A DNA stretch of 35,269 nucleotides, taken from an uncultured Anaerolineales bacterium. Lineage in GTDB: Bacteria > Chloroflexota > Anaerolineae > Anaerolineales > Villigracilaceae. A model generated the notes under the pieces. The model saw only the letters and a program-made list of their open reading frames with translations, made no database searches and was not told where the DNA came from. The position numbers and the translations under genes were made by a program. Positions 15,040-22,574 of this stretch are shown piece by piece; positions within the stretch are counted from its first letter, which is position 1; each line of letters begins with the position of its first letter. The stretch is from positions 1-35,269 of the forward strand of contig CALFXA010000009.1 of the NCBI GenBank assembly GCA_937928015.1, given 5' to 3'.

Positions 15040-15774
15040 ATGGAAGCACTTGGTATTAATCTTGGTCTGTTCATCGTTCAGATCATCGCGTTCGCCATCG
15101 TCTTCCTGACGCTGAGCGCCTGGGTCTATGGCCCGATGATGAACATGATGGAGACCCGCAAGCAGAAAATCGCCCAGGGCCTTGAAGACGCCCGTGTGGC
15201 CTCCGAAGCCCGCGCCAACGCGGAAAAGGAAGCCGCCAAGATCGTCGCCGAAGCCCAGGCTGAAGCGGGTAAGGTGGTCCGCGAGGCCACGGACCGCGCT
15301 GCCGAAGCCGCCAAGGGCGTGAAGTCCGCCGCCGAAGCGGAAGCCGCCAAGGTCCGTGAGGCTGCCGTGGCCGACGCCGAAGTCGAGCGCAACCGCGTGC
15401 TCGGCGACCTGCGCGGACAGGTGGCGGCCCTCTCCATCGCCGCCGCCCAGAAGTTGGTCGGCGAAGCGCTGGACGAGAAGCGCCAGCATGTCCTGATCGA
15501 CGAGTTCTTCTCGGGCGTCAAGGGCGGCAAGGTCGTCGTGCTCGAAGGCTCCGACTTCAAGGGCGAATCCGCTGAAGTCACCAGCGCCCTCCCGCTCAAC
15601 AAGGATGAGGAAGCCACGGTCAAGAAGGACATCCTCGCCAAGGTCGGCGCCCAGGCGGTGACCTTCCGCGTGGATCCGTCCATCCTGGGCGGCGTCGTCA
15701 TCAAGGTCGGCGACAAGGTGTTGGATGGTTCCGTCGCTGGCAAGCTCGAAGGCCTGCGCCAGACCCTCAAGTAA
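15040..15774 (+). CDS. atpF: Fused ATP synthase subunit b and delta C-terminal domain
   Basis: A 244-residue peripheral-stalk protein. Residues 1-35 are the b-type membrane helix (NLGLFIVQIIAFAIVFLTL...VYGPM), 36-160 a long Ala/Glu/Lys-rich helix, and 179-244 match the C-terminal domain of subunit delta (SALPLNKDE..., VDPSILGGVVIKVGDKVLDG, SVAGKLEGLRQTL). The six-helix N-terminal domain of delta that caps F1 is not present between them, so this is shorter than the full b-delta fusions known in mycobacteria. No separate atpH follows, and neither do atpA, atpG, atpD or atpC. RBS AGGAG; a terminator follows. Confidence 0.88.
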   Translation: MEALGINLGLFIVQIIAFAIVFLTLSAWVYGPMMNMMETRKQKIAQGLEDARVASEARANAEKEAAKIVAEAQAEAGKVVREATDRAAEAAKGVKSAAEAEAAKVREAAVADAEVERNRVLGDLRGQVAALSIAAAQKLVGEALDEKRQHVLIDEFFSGVKGGKVVVLEGSDFKGESAEVTSALPLNKDEEATVKKDILAKVGAQAVTFRVDPSILGGVVIKVGDKVLDGSVAGKLEGLRQTLK

Positions 15775-15780
15775 ACTGAC

Positions 15781-15809
15781 TTGACGTGAAGAAGGTTTTG
15801 ACGGACAAT
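15781..15809 (+). promoter_or_regulatory. Candidate murE promoter inside the atp terminator
   Basis: TTGACG (15781-15786), a 17-bp spacer and GACAAT (15804-15809). The -10 box is exactly the loop of the terminator hairpin, so a transcript starting near 15816 would contain only the hairpin's 3' arm and would not fold it. Confidence 0.4.
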
Positions 15810-15827
15810 CGTCAAAACCTTCTTTTT
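15789..15827 (+). terminator. Rho-independent terminator after atpF
   Basis: A perfect 13-bp stem, GAAGGTTTTGACG (15791-15803) and CGTCAAAACCTTC (15810-15822), with a 6-nt loop GACAAT and a following T-run. The stem can extend by the flanking AA/TT pairs. Confidence 0.93.
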
Positions 15828-15834
15828 GATTAAC

Positions 15835-17445
15835 ATGACCAACACCCTGCAAACCCTCCTCTCGCAATTTCCCTTCCCGTACTCCTCCCACGGCAACCTG
15901 AGCGTGCCCGTCACGGGCATCACCCTCGACAGCCGTGCCGTGAAGCCTGGTGACCTGTTCGTGGCCATGCGCGGCGGAAGCGCCGACGGGCATGACTACA
16001 TCCCCAAGGCCCTGTTGAACGGGGCCGCTGCCGTGGTGGGGGAGAAATCCGCTGCGGAGCTTGGGATGCCCAGCGCGCCCTATATCCAGGTGGAAAATGC
16101 CCGCCAGTCCCTGACCTGGCTGGCTGGCGCCTTTTACGATTGGCCTGGCCGCAAACTGACGGTGATCGGCGTGACGGGCACCGACGGCAAGACCACCACC
16201 AGCAATCTGCTCTATCGTGTCTTCATCGCGGCGGGACTCAGGGCGGGCATGATCTCCACCGTCAACGCGGTCATCGGCGACGAGGAACTAGACACGGGCT
16301 TCCACGTCACCACGCCCGACGCGCCCGACGTGCAGCGTTATCTCGCGCGCATGGTGGATGCGGGACTGACCCACGTGGTGCTGGAGACCACCTCGCATGG
16401 CTGGGCGCAATTCCGCGTGGACGCTTGCGAGTTCGACCTGGGCGTGGTCACCAACATCACGCACGAGCACCTCGACCAGCACGGTTCCTACGAAAATTAC
16501 CGCGCCGCCAAGGCCTGTCTTTTCCAAAGCCTCGAACACACCCTGCCTAAATCGCAGGGCAACCCGCGCTTGGCGGTGCTCAACCGCGACGACCGTTCCT
16601 ATGAATATCTCTCAGGTGTGGTGCGCGGATTGCCCTCCGCAAAGCAAGTCAGCTATGGGTTGGAGCAGGGCGCCGATGTCCATGCGGAGAAGGTCCAGTA
16701 CGACCCTGCGGGTATCCATTTCACGGCTGCCTCGAAGGATTTTCGCGTAGCCATTTCAAGTAAATTGGTCGGTGCGTTCAACGTCTCCAATTGCCTGGCC
16801 GCGCTGACAGCTGCTGTGTACGGGTTGGGTATTTCGCCCGAAGATGCAGCGCGCGGCATTGCCTCGTTGGAAGGGGTGCCTGGCCGCATGGAGCGCATCG
16901 ACCTGGGCCAGAAGTTCACCGCCATCGTGGATTTCGCACACACGCCCAACGCCCTGAAGGTGGCACTGGAAGCCGCGCGCGGAATGTTGGAGGGGACGGG
17001 GGCGGGCCGCGTCATCGCCGTGTTCGGCTCGGCGGGGCTGCGTGACCGCGAAAAGCGCCGCATGATGGCCGAGACCTCGGCGGAGCTGGCCGACCTGACC
17101 GTGTTGACCGCCGAGGACCCGCGCACCGAGTCCCTCGCGGGAATCCTCGACGAAATGGCGGCAGGCACGAGGTCCAGGGGCGGGACGGAGGGCGGGACCT
17201 TTTGGCGGGTCCCCGACCGCGGCGAAGCCATCCGCTTTGCGCTGCGGCTGGCGCGCCCAGGTGACATCGTCCTCGCCTGTGGCAAGGGACACGAGCAGTC
17301 CATGTGCTTCGGCAAGACCGAATACCTGTGGGATGACCGCACCGCGATGCGCGCCGCGCTTTCCGAGTTGCTCGGTCTGAACGGTCCGCGTATGCCCTAC
17401 CTGCCTTCGCAGGACAAGGCCGAGGACGAGTGGCTAAAGGGATGA
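15835..17445 (+). CDS. murE: MurE-type UDP-MurNAc-tripeptide ligase
   Basis: A 536-residue cytoplasmic Mur ligase that adds the third amino acid to UDP-MurNAc-L-Ala-D-Glu in peptidoglycan synthesis. The domain order is standard: an N-terminal UDP-binding domain (about 1-105), the central ATPase with GVTGTDGKTT (112-121), TTPDAPD, TTSHGW (185-190), NITHEHLDQHG and K226 (candidate carbamylated lysine in YRAAK), and a C-terminal domain with GKGHE (483-487). The amino-acid-selecting motif is EDPR (427-430), close to the DNPR of diaminopimelate ligases, so the third residue is uncertain. The ATG at 15835 is favoured; a TTG at 15826 lies in the terminator. No clear RBS. Confidence 0.85.
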   Translation: MTNTLQTLLSQFPFPYSSHGNLSVPVTGITLDSRAVKPGDLFVAMRGGSADGHDYIPKALLNGAAAVVGEKSAAELGMPSAPYIQVENARQSLTWLAGAFYDWPGRKLTVIGVTGTDGKTTTSNLLYRVFIAAGLRAGMISTVNAVIGDEELDTGFHVTTPDAPDVQRYLARMVDAGLTHVVLETTSHGWAQFRVDACEFDLGVVTNITHEHLDQHGSYENYRAAKACLFQSLEHTLPKSQGNPRLAVLNRDDRSYEYLSGVVRGLPSAKQVSYGLEQGADVHAEKVQYDPAGIHFTAASKDFRVAISSKLVGAFNVSNCLAALTAAVYGLGISPEDAARGIASLEGVPGRMERIDLGQKFTAIVDFAHTPNALKVALEAARGMLEGTGAGRVIAVFGSAGLRDREKRRMMAETSAELADLTVLTAEDPRTESLAGILDEMAAGTRSRGGTEGGTFWRVPDRGEAIRFALRLARPGDIVLACGKGHEQSMCFGKTEYLWDDRTAMRAALSELLGLNGPRMPYLPSQDKAEDEWLKG

Positions 17446-17456
17446 TCCGCCGCGGG

Positions 17457-17489
17457 TTGGAAATCATCATCAATTACTGTACCTATAAA
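17457..17489 (+). promoter_or_regulatory. Weak candidate promoter before the acetyltransferase gene
   Basis: TTGGAA (17457-17462) with TACCTA 17 bp downstream, or TATAAA at 17484-17489 with a longer spacer. It lies in the only gap between murE and the next gene. Confidence 0.3.
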
Positions 17490-17515
17490 ACTTTCGAACT
17501 ATTTGGAGGAGCTAT

Positions 17516-18112
17516 ATGAGTTGGGTCGAGCCTGTAACGCTGACGGGGCGCTATGCACGCCTGGAACCGATGACCGAAGCCCATGTCCCAGCGCTGGCAC
17601 AAATCGGTGTGGGGCAGGACTTCTGGCATTTCATGTTGTACGGTGACATGCACACCGAGGCCGACATGCGCGCCTGGGTGTCGGATATTCTCTCGCGCGT
17701 GCAGAAGGGCACCGACCAGCCCTTTGTGGTTGTGGACCTGGCCTCGGGCCGGGTGGCAGGCGCAACCCGCTACCTGAACATCATGCCCAAGGATCGCGGT
17801 CTGGAGATCGGCGGCACCTGGTACGGGGCCGAGTTTCAGCGCACGGCGGTCAACACGGAATGCAAGTACCTGTTGCTGCGACACGCCTTCGAGACGCTGG
17901 GGGCCATCCGCGTGCAACTCAAGACCGACTCGCGCAACGTCCGCTCACAGCGCGCTATCGAACGGCTGGGTGCGGTGAAGGAGGGCACGCTGCGCAATCA
18001 CATGATCCTGCCTGACGGTTTTATCCGCCACTCGGTGTTCTACTCGATTTTGGATTCGGAATGGGACGGGGTGAAAAAGAACTTGGAAACCATGATGGCA
18101 AAATATGGTTGA
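17516..18112 (+). CDS. GNAT-family N-acetyltransferase, RimJ/RimL-like
   Basis: A 198-residue protein of the acetyl-CoA-dependent GNAT family. It opens with the substrate-side strand typical of RimJ/RimL enzymes (VTLTGRYARLEPMTEAHV), has a central strand VAGATRYLNI followed by LEIGGTWYGAEFQRTAVNTECKYLL (the acetyl-CoA pyrophosphate-loop region, here less canonical than RGxGxG), and a C-terminal NVRSQRAIERLGAVKEGTLR typical of the subfamily. Likely acetylates a protein N-terminus or a small molecule; the target is unknown. It has a strong RBS (TTGGAGGAG). It appears to be a single-gene unit. Confidence 0.85.
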   Translation: MSWVEPVTLTGRYARLEPMTEAHVPALAQIGVGQDFWHFMLYGDMHTEADMRAWVSDILSRVQKGTDQPFVVVDLASGRVAGATRYLNIMPKDRGLEIGGTWYGAEFQRTAVNTECKYLLLRHAFETLGAIRVQLKTDSRNVRSQRAIERLGAVKEGTLRNHMILPDGFIRHSVFYSILDSEWDGVKKNLETMMAKYG

Positions 18113-18145
18113 TGCAAATTGGGTGTCTTCGTATCAATTTGCCCC

Positions 18146-18173
18146 TTGAAAAAATATACCAATATGGTAATAT
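18146..18173 (+). promoter_or_regulatory. Candidate promoter for the long-leader secreted-protein transcript
   Basis: TTGAAA (18146-18151), a 16-bp spacer and TAATAT (18168-18173) in an AT-rich patch. If used, the leader to the next start codon is about 315 nt. Confidence 0.45.
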
Positions 18174-18336
18174 AAATCCAGTTGCGAGTTGAGATGCACG
18201 CTGGCTTGGGCCATTTTCTGCCGTCGGCTGCGCACCGCACTCCCCCCATCTTCAAAAATTGAGCAGGTTTCATATGGATCAAACGGCTTGATGTCAGCCC
18301 GTAGACCCTTCTCTTTTTTGCGTGATGCGCATTTTC

Positions 18337-18472
18337 CCCCGTTGCCCCTGGCAATGGGGATTTTGGTTTTCTCAGGCCCCGCGCCGCCCCAGGTTTCTTC
18401 CTGACCTTTGTGCGGATCCCGCCGGAGGAAGCGGGTCCTAACTCGTCGTTGAACAGTCGTCGCTGTTCTTTT
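18337..18472 (+). promoter_or_regulatory. Structured 5' leader with terminator-like hairpin
   Basis: Most of the 382-bp gap 18113-18494 is leader. It holds a 10-bp hairpin, CCCCGTTGCC (18337-18346) and GGCAATGGGG (18350-18359) with one G-U pair. A shorter GC stem CCCGC/GCGGG follows near 18418-18435. A perfect GAACAG/CTGTTC hairpin (18451-18468) is followed directly by TTTT, only 22 bases before the start codon. This could be an attenuator. It matches no riboswitch class I can name. Confidence 0.4.
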
Positions 18473-18494
18473 GCCGATCATTGTGAGGAGAACC

Positions 18495-20837
18495 ATGAAA
18501 AATCTAAAAATCATAGCCACAGTTGTGGGCGTGATCGCCCTGATTGCTGGTTCCGTTTATTTCGTCAATCGTCCGTCTGCGCCGACCGGGCGTTTTGCCC
18601 CACTCGCGCCCGAGGGCGTCGGCCCCGTTTCCAGCCCCATGCCGCCTGTTACGTCGGAACAGATCGAGGTGGTCGATTCTTTGCAGAACGACCTGTCGCA
18701 GCCGTTGAGTTCCATCGCCCCGCTTCCGCCCGAGGAAGAGGCTGTGGACGCCGACCAGAACGAGCTGCACGTCATGCCCGGGCGCGGCGCGTCGTTGCGC
18801 AGCAATATCCTGCCTGAGGCGGATGGCGCGTTGCAGTCGTCGGCCCCCGTGGGGGCGCTGGCGCCTGCGCCCATCGTCAACTTCGACGGCCTCACCAATC
18901 TGAGTGGTGTCCTGCCGCCCGATACCAACGGCGACGTGGGTCCCAATCACTACATGCAGTGGGTCAACTTGAACTTTGCCATTTATAGCAAGACTGGTAC
19001 GTTGCTTTATGGTCCCGCGGCGGGTAACACCCTGTGGAGCGGATTTGGCGGCGTGTGCCAGACCCGCAACGACGGCGACCCGATCGTACTCTACGATCAA
19101 CTTGCCGACCGCTGGATGGTCAGCCAGTTTGCCGTGCCTGGCGGGGCCAGCGGGTATCACCAGTGTATCGCCGTCTCGCAGACGGGTGATCCGACGGGTG
19201 CCTGGTACCGCTATGACTTCCTGTACAGCTCGACCAACATGAACGACTATCCCCACTTCGGCGTGTGGCCCGATGGTTATTACATGACCGTGCATGAGTT
19301 TGCGGGCGGCACCACCTGGGCGGGCCAGGGCGTGGCGGTCTTCGAGCGTGACAAGATGCTGACCGGCCAGGCCGCGCGCATGGTCAAGTTCAACCTGTAT
19401 GCCACCGACCCGAACATGGGTGGCATGTTACCAACCGACCTCGATGGTCCCGCTCCTGCGGCGGGCACCCCGAATTACTTCGTCGAACCAGACGATAACG
19501 CGGGCGGATTCCCACAGGACCAGGTCCAGGTGTGGGCCTTCCACGTGGATTGGGCCAACACGGCCAATTCCACCTTCACCCGCGCCACGACGCTGGCCAC
19601 CGCCTCGTTCGACTCGAATATGTGCAACGGTTCACGCACCTGCATCCCGCAACAGGGGACGACGGCCAAGCTGGACGCCATCGCCGACCGCGCTCTGTAC
19701 CGCGCCCAGTATCGCAACTTCGGTTCCTATCAGACCATCGTGCTGAACCATACCGTGGACGCCACCGGCGGTGACGTGGCGGGCGTCCGCTGGTACGAAT
19801 TGCGCAATACGGGCGGTGCAGGCTGGGTCATCAACCAGCAGAGTACCTTCTCACCCGACTCCACTAACCGCTGGATGGGCAGCGTGGCCATGAACTCGGC
19901 GGGTGACATCGCCATCGGTTACTCCGCTTCGAGTTCCGCGATGTATCCGTCCCTGCGTTACACGGGACGCCTGGCGGGCGATCCGCTCAACAGCATGACC
20001 CAGGGTGAAGGCACTCTGATTGCGGGTACCGGCGCGCAGACGCATACGGCGGCCCGCTGGGGTGACTACAGCATGCTGGCCGTGGATCCCGTGGATGACT
20101 GTACCTTCTGGTACACCAGTGAGTACGTCCAAACTACGGGCAGCGCCACCTGGCGCACGCGCATTGGGTCGTTCAAGCTCTCGAACTGCGTGAGCGGACC
20201 GACCCCCACGCCCTCCAACACGCCCATCCCGCCAACGGTGACTAATACGGGTCTGCCGCCCACGGCGACCAACACTCCCGTCCCGCCGACAGCCACCAAC
20301 ACGCCCGCTCCGATTACCAGCACCGGCTTCCTGGCCCCGACCGCCAACAGCGCCGTTACCTCCAGCGCGGGTGACAACAACGGCTATCAGGGATCGCCTG
20401 CCAATGCCTATGTTGCAGACGGCGTCTTCGCCACCGACACCAGCAGCGGCACGAATTCCAATACTTCGTGCACGAACAGTGGCAAGGACAAGCACCTGTT
20501 CTACAATTACGGCTTCAACGTTCCCAGCGGCGCGACCATTCAGGGTATCGAGGTCAAGCTGGTGGGTAAAGTCAGCAGCGCCTCCAGCTCGCCCAAGTTC
20601 TGCATCCAGTTGTCTTGGGATGGCGGTACGACATGGACGGCGGCCAAGTCCACCTCCACATTGAGCACCACCAACACCACCTATATCCTGGGCACCTCCA
20701 CCGACACGTGGGGCCGCACCTGGCTACCAGCCAACTTTGCGAACTCGAGCTTCCGCGTGCGCATCATCGACGTGGCCAGTTCCACGGCCCGCACCTTCTC
20801 GCTCGACGCGATCTCGGTTCAGGTGACCTACCACTAG
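18495..20837 (+). CDS. Secreted multi-domain surface protein with Pro/Thr linker, unknown function
   Basis: A 780-residue protein. It begins with a signal peptide or anchor (MKNLKIIATVVGVIALIAG). A Pro-rich spacer runs to about residue 130. A large beta-rich, Trp/Gly/Asp-rich domain (about 135-560, with DTNGDVGPNHYMQWVN, DGDPIVLYDQLADRW and AVDPVDDCTFWYTSEY) looks like repeated propeller-type blades. A Pro/Thr/Asn linker (about 573-610, with PTATNTPVPPTATNTP) and a C-terminal beta-sandwich-like domain (about 615-780) follow. The ATG at 18495 has GAGGAG 4 bases upstream. It is probably exported and cell-surface bound or released; I recognise no catalytic motif. Confidence 0.75.
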   Translation: MKNLKIIATVVGVIALIAGSVYFVNRPSAPTGRFAPLAPEGVGPVSSPMPPVTSEQIEVVDSLQNDLSQPLSSIAPLPPEEEAVDADQNELHVMPGRGASLRSNILPEADGALQSSAPVGALAPAPIVNFDGLTNLSGVLPPDTNGDVGPNHYMQWVNLNFAIYSKTGTLLYGPAAGNTLWSGFGGVCQTRNDGDPIVLYDQLADRWMVSQFAVPGGASGYHQCIAVSQTGDPTGAWYRYDFLYSSTNMNDYPHFGVWPDGYYMTVHEFAGGTTWAGQGVAVFERDKMLTGQAARMVKFNLYATDPNMGGMLPTDLDGPAPAAGTPNYFVEPDDNAGGFPQDQVQVWAFHVDWANTANSTFTRATTLATASFDSNMCNGSRTCIPQQGTTAKLDAIADRALYRAQYRNFGSYQTIVLNHTVDATGGDVAGVRWYELRNTGGAGWVINQQSTFSPDSTNRWMGSVAMNSAGDIAIGYSASSSAMYPSLRYTGRLAGDPLNSMTQGEGTLIAGTGAQTHTAARWGDYSMLAVDPVDDCTFWYTSEYVQTTGSATWRTRIGSFKLSNCVSGPTPTPSNTPIPPTVTNTGLPPTATNTPVPPTATNTPAPITSTGFLAPTANSAVTSSAGDNNGYQGSPANAYVADGVFATDTSSGTNSNTSCTNSGKDKHLFYNYGFNVPSGATIQGIEVKLVGKVSSASSSPKFCIQLSWDGGTTWTAAKSTSTLSTTNTTYILGTSTDTWGRTWLPANFANSSFRVRIIDVASSTARTFSLDAISVQVTYH
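20210..20330 (+). repeat. Degenerate repeats encoding a Pro/Thr/Asn linker
   Basis: Imperfect repeats of about 21-27 bases (for example CCGCCGACAGCCACCAACAC) encode successive (P)PTxTNT units. Low-complexity linkers of this type join domains in secreted proteins and are common in Anaerolineae. Confidence 0.65.
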
Positions 20838-20861
20838 ATCCCTGCCTTTTTGCTGAATCAA

Positions 20862-20892
20862 AAATCCCGACGCCATTGCGGCGTCGGGATTT
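20862..20892. terminator. Bidirectional terminator between convergent genes
   Basis: A perfect 13-bp stem, AAATCCCGACGCC (20862-20874) and GGCGTCGGGATTT (20880-20892), with a 5-nt loop. A-runs on one side and T-runs on the other allow it to stop transcription from both the secreted-protein gene (plus) and the acetyltransferase operon (minus). Confidence 0.9.
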
Positions 20893-20899
20893 CTCGTCT

Positions 20900-21475
20900 T
20901 TATTGAGCTTGTACGACCTTGCTCACGACCCAGTGATTCTTGCCCAGCCTGTGCGTGCGTCGAAATCCCAGCCGTTCAAAAATGGACAAGGTCCCGTTAT
21001 GGAGGAATGAACTGGAGGTGGAGCGGCCTTCCACATCCTCGGGATAACTCTCCACGGTGCCGCCCCCGAGACGGGCGATCTCATCCAGCGCGCCTGCCAA
21101 CGCGAGAGAGGCGACACCCTGGCCGCGATATTCCCGATCCACAAAGAAACAGGTGATTCGCCAGTTTGGAAGTTGGTCCAGACCATTTTGGTATTCACGC
21201 TTGTGCTTGATGCGCGGGAGTTCGTCTGTGGGGCCAAACTGACACCAGCCGACGGCGGTCGGCCCGTCATAGATCAGGGCGGCATGCGCCCGTCCCTCGC
21301 GGACCCGATTCTCCTTCTCGGCGCGGTTTTGCGCCGCGGTCTTTCCCCGCCCGACGCCTTCCTCGTGGAAGGCCATGCACCAACATCCGCCCCATACGCC
21401 GTTGTGTTTTTCGACCAGCCGTGCGAAATCGGGCCAGGTATTTTCGTCGAGGGGTTTTACATAAAAGTCGGTCAT
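20900..21475 (-). CDS. GNAT-family N-acetyltransferase
   Basis: A 191-residue GNAT protein, last gene of the minus-strand operon. The acetyl-CoA motif is clear: ITCFFVDREYRGQGVASLAL (about residues 106-125), with YRGQGVA as the pyrophosphate loop. The C-terminal SIFERLGFRRTHRLGKNHWVV matches the family. A Trp/Cys-rich N-terminal region (WGGCWCMAFHEE) resembles a subgroup of uncharacterised GNATs. The start at 21475 is preferred over 21496 because GGAGGA lies 8 bases upstream and ATGA overlaps the stop of the preceding gene. The substrate is unknown. Confidence 0.85.
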   Translation of the reverse strand: MTDFYVKPLDENTWPDFARLVEKHNGVWGGCWCMAFHEEGVGRGKTAAQNRAEKENRVREGRAHAALIYDGPTAVGWCQFGPTDELPRIKHKREYQNGLDQLPNWRITCFFVDREYRGQGVASLALAGALDEIARLGGGTVESYPEDVEGRSTSSSFLHNGTLSIFERLGFRRTHRLGKNHWVVSKVVQAQ

Positions 21476-21969
21476 TCCTTTATCTCCTCCATCCAAAGCC
21501 TGGAATCCTCAGCTCGTACGGCGCGCTCGGCTTCGTGGATCAACATATTCAGGCCGCGCCTGCGTCGGAACGGGGCATTGGGCGGTAGATAGGCGGCAGG
21601 CAGGGGCGTAGGCTGGCTGTTCAGAGATACGTTGAAGCAGGGAGAATAACGCTGAATCAACATCCGCTCGGCTGCGTTCAAGTCATTTCCAACGGCGGAA
21701 AAATCCTCGGCTCGTGAACTGAACATCTCGATGACAAAATTCATGGACCTCGGCCAATTGCACCAGAGGAATCGCCCGACGATGGAGTGGCCTTTGAACC
21801 CACCAATCAGATGTTCCCATACACGTGCAAAGGCTAGATAGGATTGACCGACATAGAAAACCACATCCTCATCGCGAAATAGGTACAAATCCAATTGCTT
21901 CCAATCGGACGGGTACCGTTCGACCAGTAAAAAGCGTTTGAGCGGCAACGCAACGGAAGAATGAGTCAT
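21472..21969 (-). CDS. GIY-YIG-like nuclease-domain protein
   Basis: A 165-residue protein whose first two thirds resemble a GIY-YIG endonuclease fold: LDLYLFRDEDVVFYVGQS (about residues 26-43; the GIY part is degenerate, DLY, and YIG reads YVG), then a helix with R and H (ARVWEHL), and the later metal-site glutamate in AERMLIQRYSPCFNVSLN (about 100-117). The C-terminal part is basic (FRRRRGL) and could bind nucleic acid. The domain is usual in UvrC, homing endonucleases and small stand-alone proteins. Whether it cuts DNA is uncertain because of the altered first motif. Coupled to the GNAT gene by a 4-base overlap. Confidence 0.65.
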   Translation of the reverse strand: MTHSSVALPLKRFLLVERYPSDWKQLDLYLFRDEDVVFYVGQSYLAFARVWEHLIGGFKGHSIVGRFLWCNWPRSMNFVIEMFSSRAEDFSAVGNDLNAAERMLIQRYSPCFNVSLNSQPTPLPAAYLPPNAPFRRRRGLNMLIHEAERAVRAEDSRLWMEEIKE

Positions 21970-22004
21970 GGAAATTTACCTGACGAGTCGATAATTTTGA
22001 GTTA

Positions 22005-22574
22005 TTAGCCGCCGCCCTTGGCAGCTTTGATCCTCTTCGGTTGCTTGCCTGCCAATTCCTCAGGTCGATAGGACGCTCGCCTGTCAATGTTGCCGACAAA
22101 CTGTGCCAGATGCGTATGTCCGAGTTGTTGTCGAATGGCCATGTTCTCGCCAGTATGATACCAGTAATGATAAATTATCCGCTGAAGAAGATTGCCATAA
22201 ATGCGGGAAGTGGGTTTGCCTTTGTTGATTACATGCTCCTCAAGTTTTGTCGAGGTTAAAGTGTCCAGCCATGGGTCGGTGGCCGCTGTAATTGTATGCC
22301 AGACATGCAAGACTTCCTGGAGTGTGGGCGTGCTGGCAGGAGCCCCATAAGCGAACTCCTGATTGATGCTAGGAAACAATATCTGGCCTTGAGCAAAAGA
22401 AAGAAAATAGCGTTGTTCCTGCCAGGCCAGATGTCCGATGTTCCAGCTAATGCAATTCATCGGGAGTATGCGCTTGCGGGCGTCTGCATCGGAAATGCCT
22501 TTGACGCCGCGTAAGAATTCGCTTCGTGTGAATCGCAATTGGTCAACGAGTGGATGGGACATGGATGCACTCAT
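22005..22574 (-). CDS. DinB-like protein (DinB/YfiT four-helix fold)
   Basis: A 189-residue predominantly helical protein. Histidines that fit the DinB/YfiT metal site occur in ISWNIGHLAWQEQRYFL (about residues 43-59) and RIIYHYWYHTGENMAIRQQLGH (about 131-152). The family includes thiol-dependent transferases and proteins of unknown role that are often induced by stress; the reaction here is unknown. Its ATG at 22574 overlaps the TGA of the preceding gene (TGATG), so translation is probably coupled. A short basic C-terminal tail (KQPKRIKAAKGGG) is unusual. Confidence 0.8.
   Translation of the reverse strand: MSASMSHPLVDQLRFTRSEFLRGVKGISDADARKRILPMNCISWNIGHLAWQEQRYFLSFAQGQILFPSINQEFAYGAPASTPTLQEVLHVWHTITAATDPWLDTLTSTKLEEHVINKGKPTSRIYGNLLQRIIYHYWYHTGENMAIRQQLGHTHLAQFVGNIDRRASYRPEELAGKQPKRIKAAKGGG

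Noticed and set aside
18203..18404. A short plus-strand open frame in the gap before the secreted protein
   Set aside because: No RBS, no recognisable protein features, and it overlaps the hairpin-rich leader.
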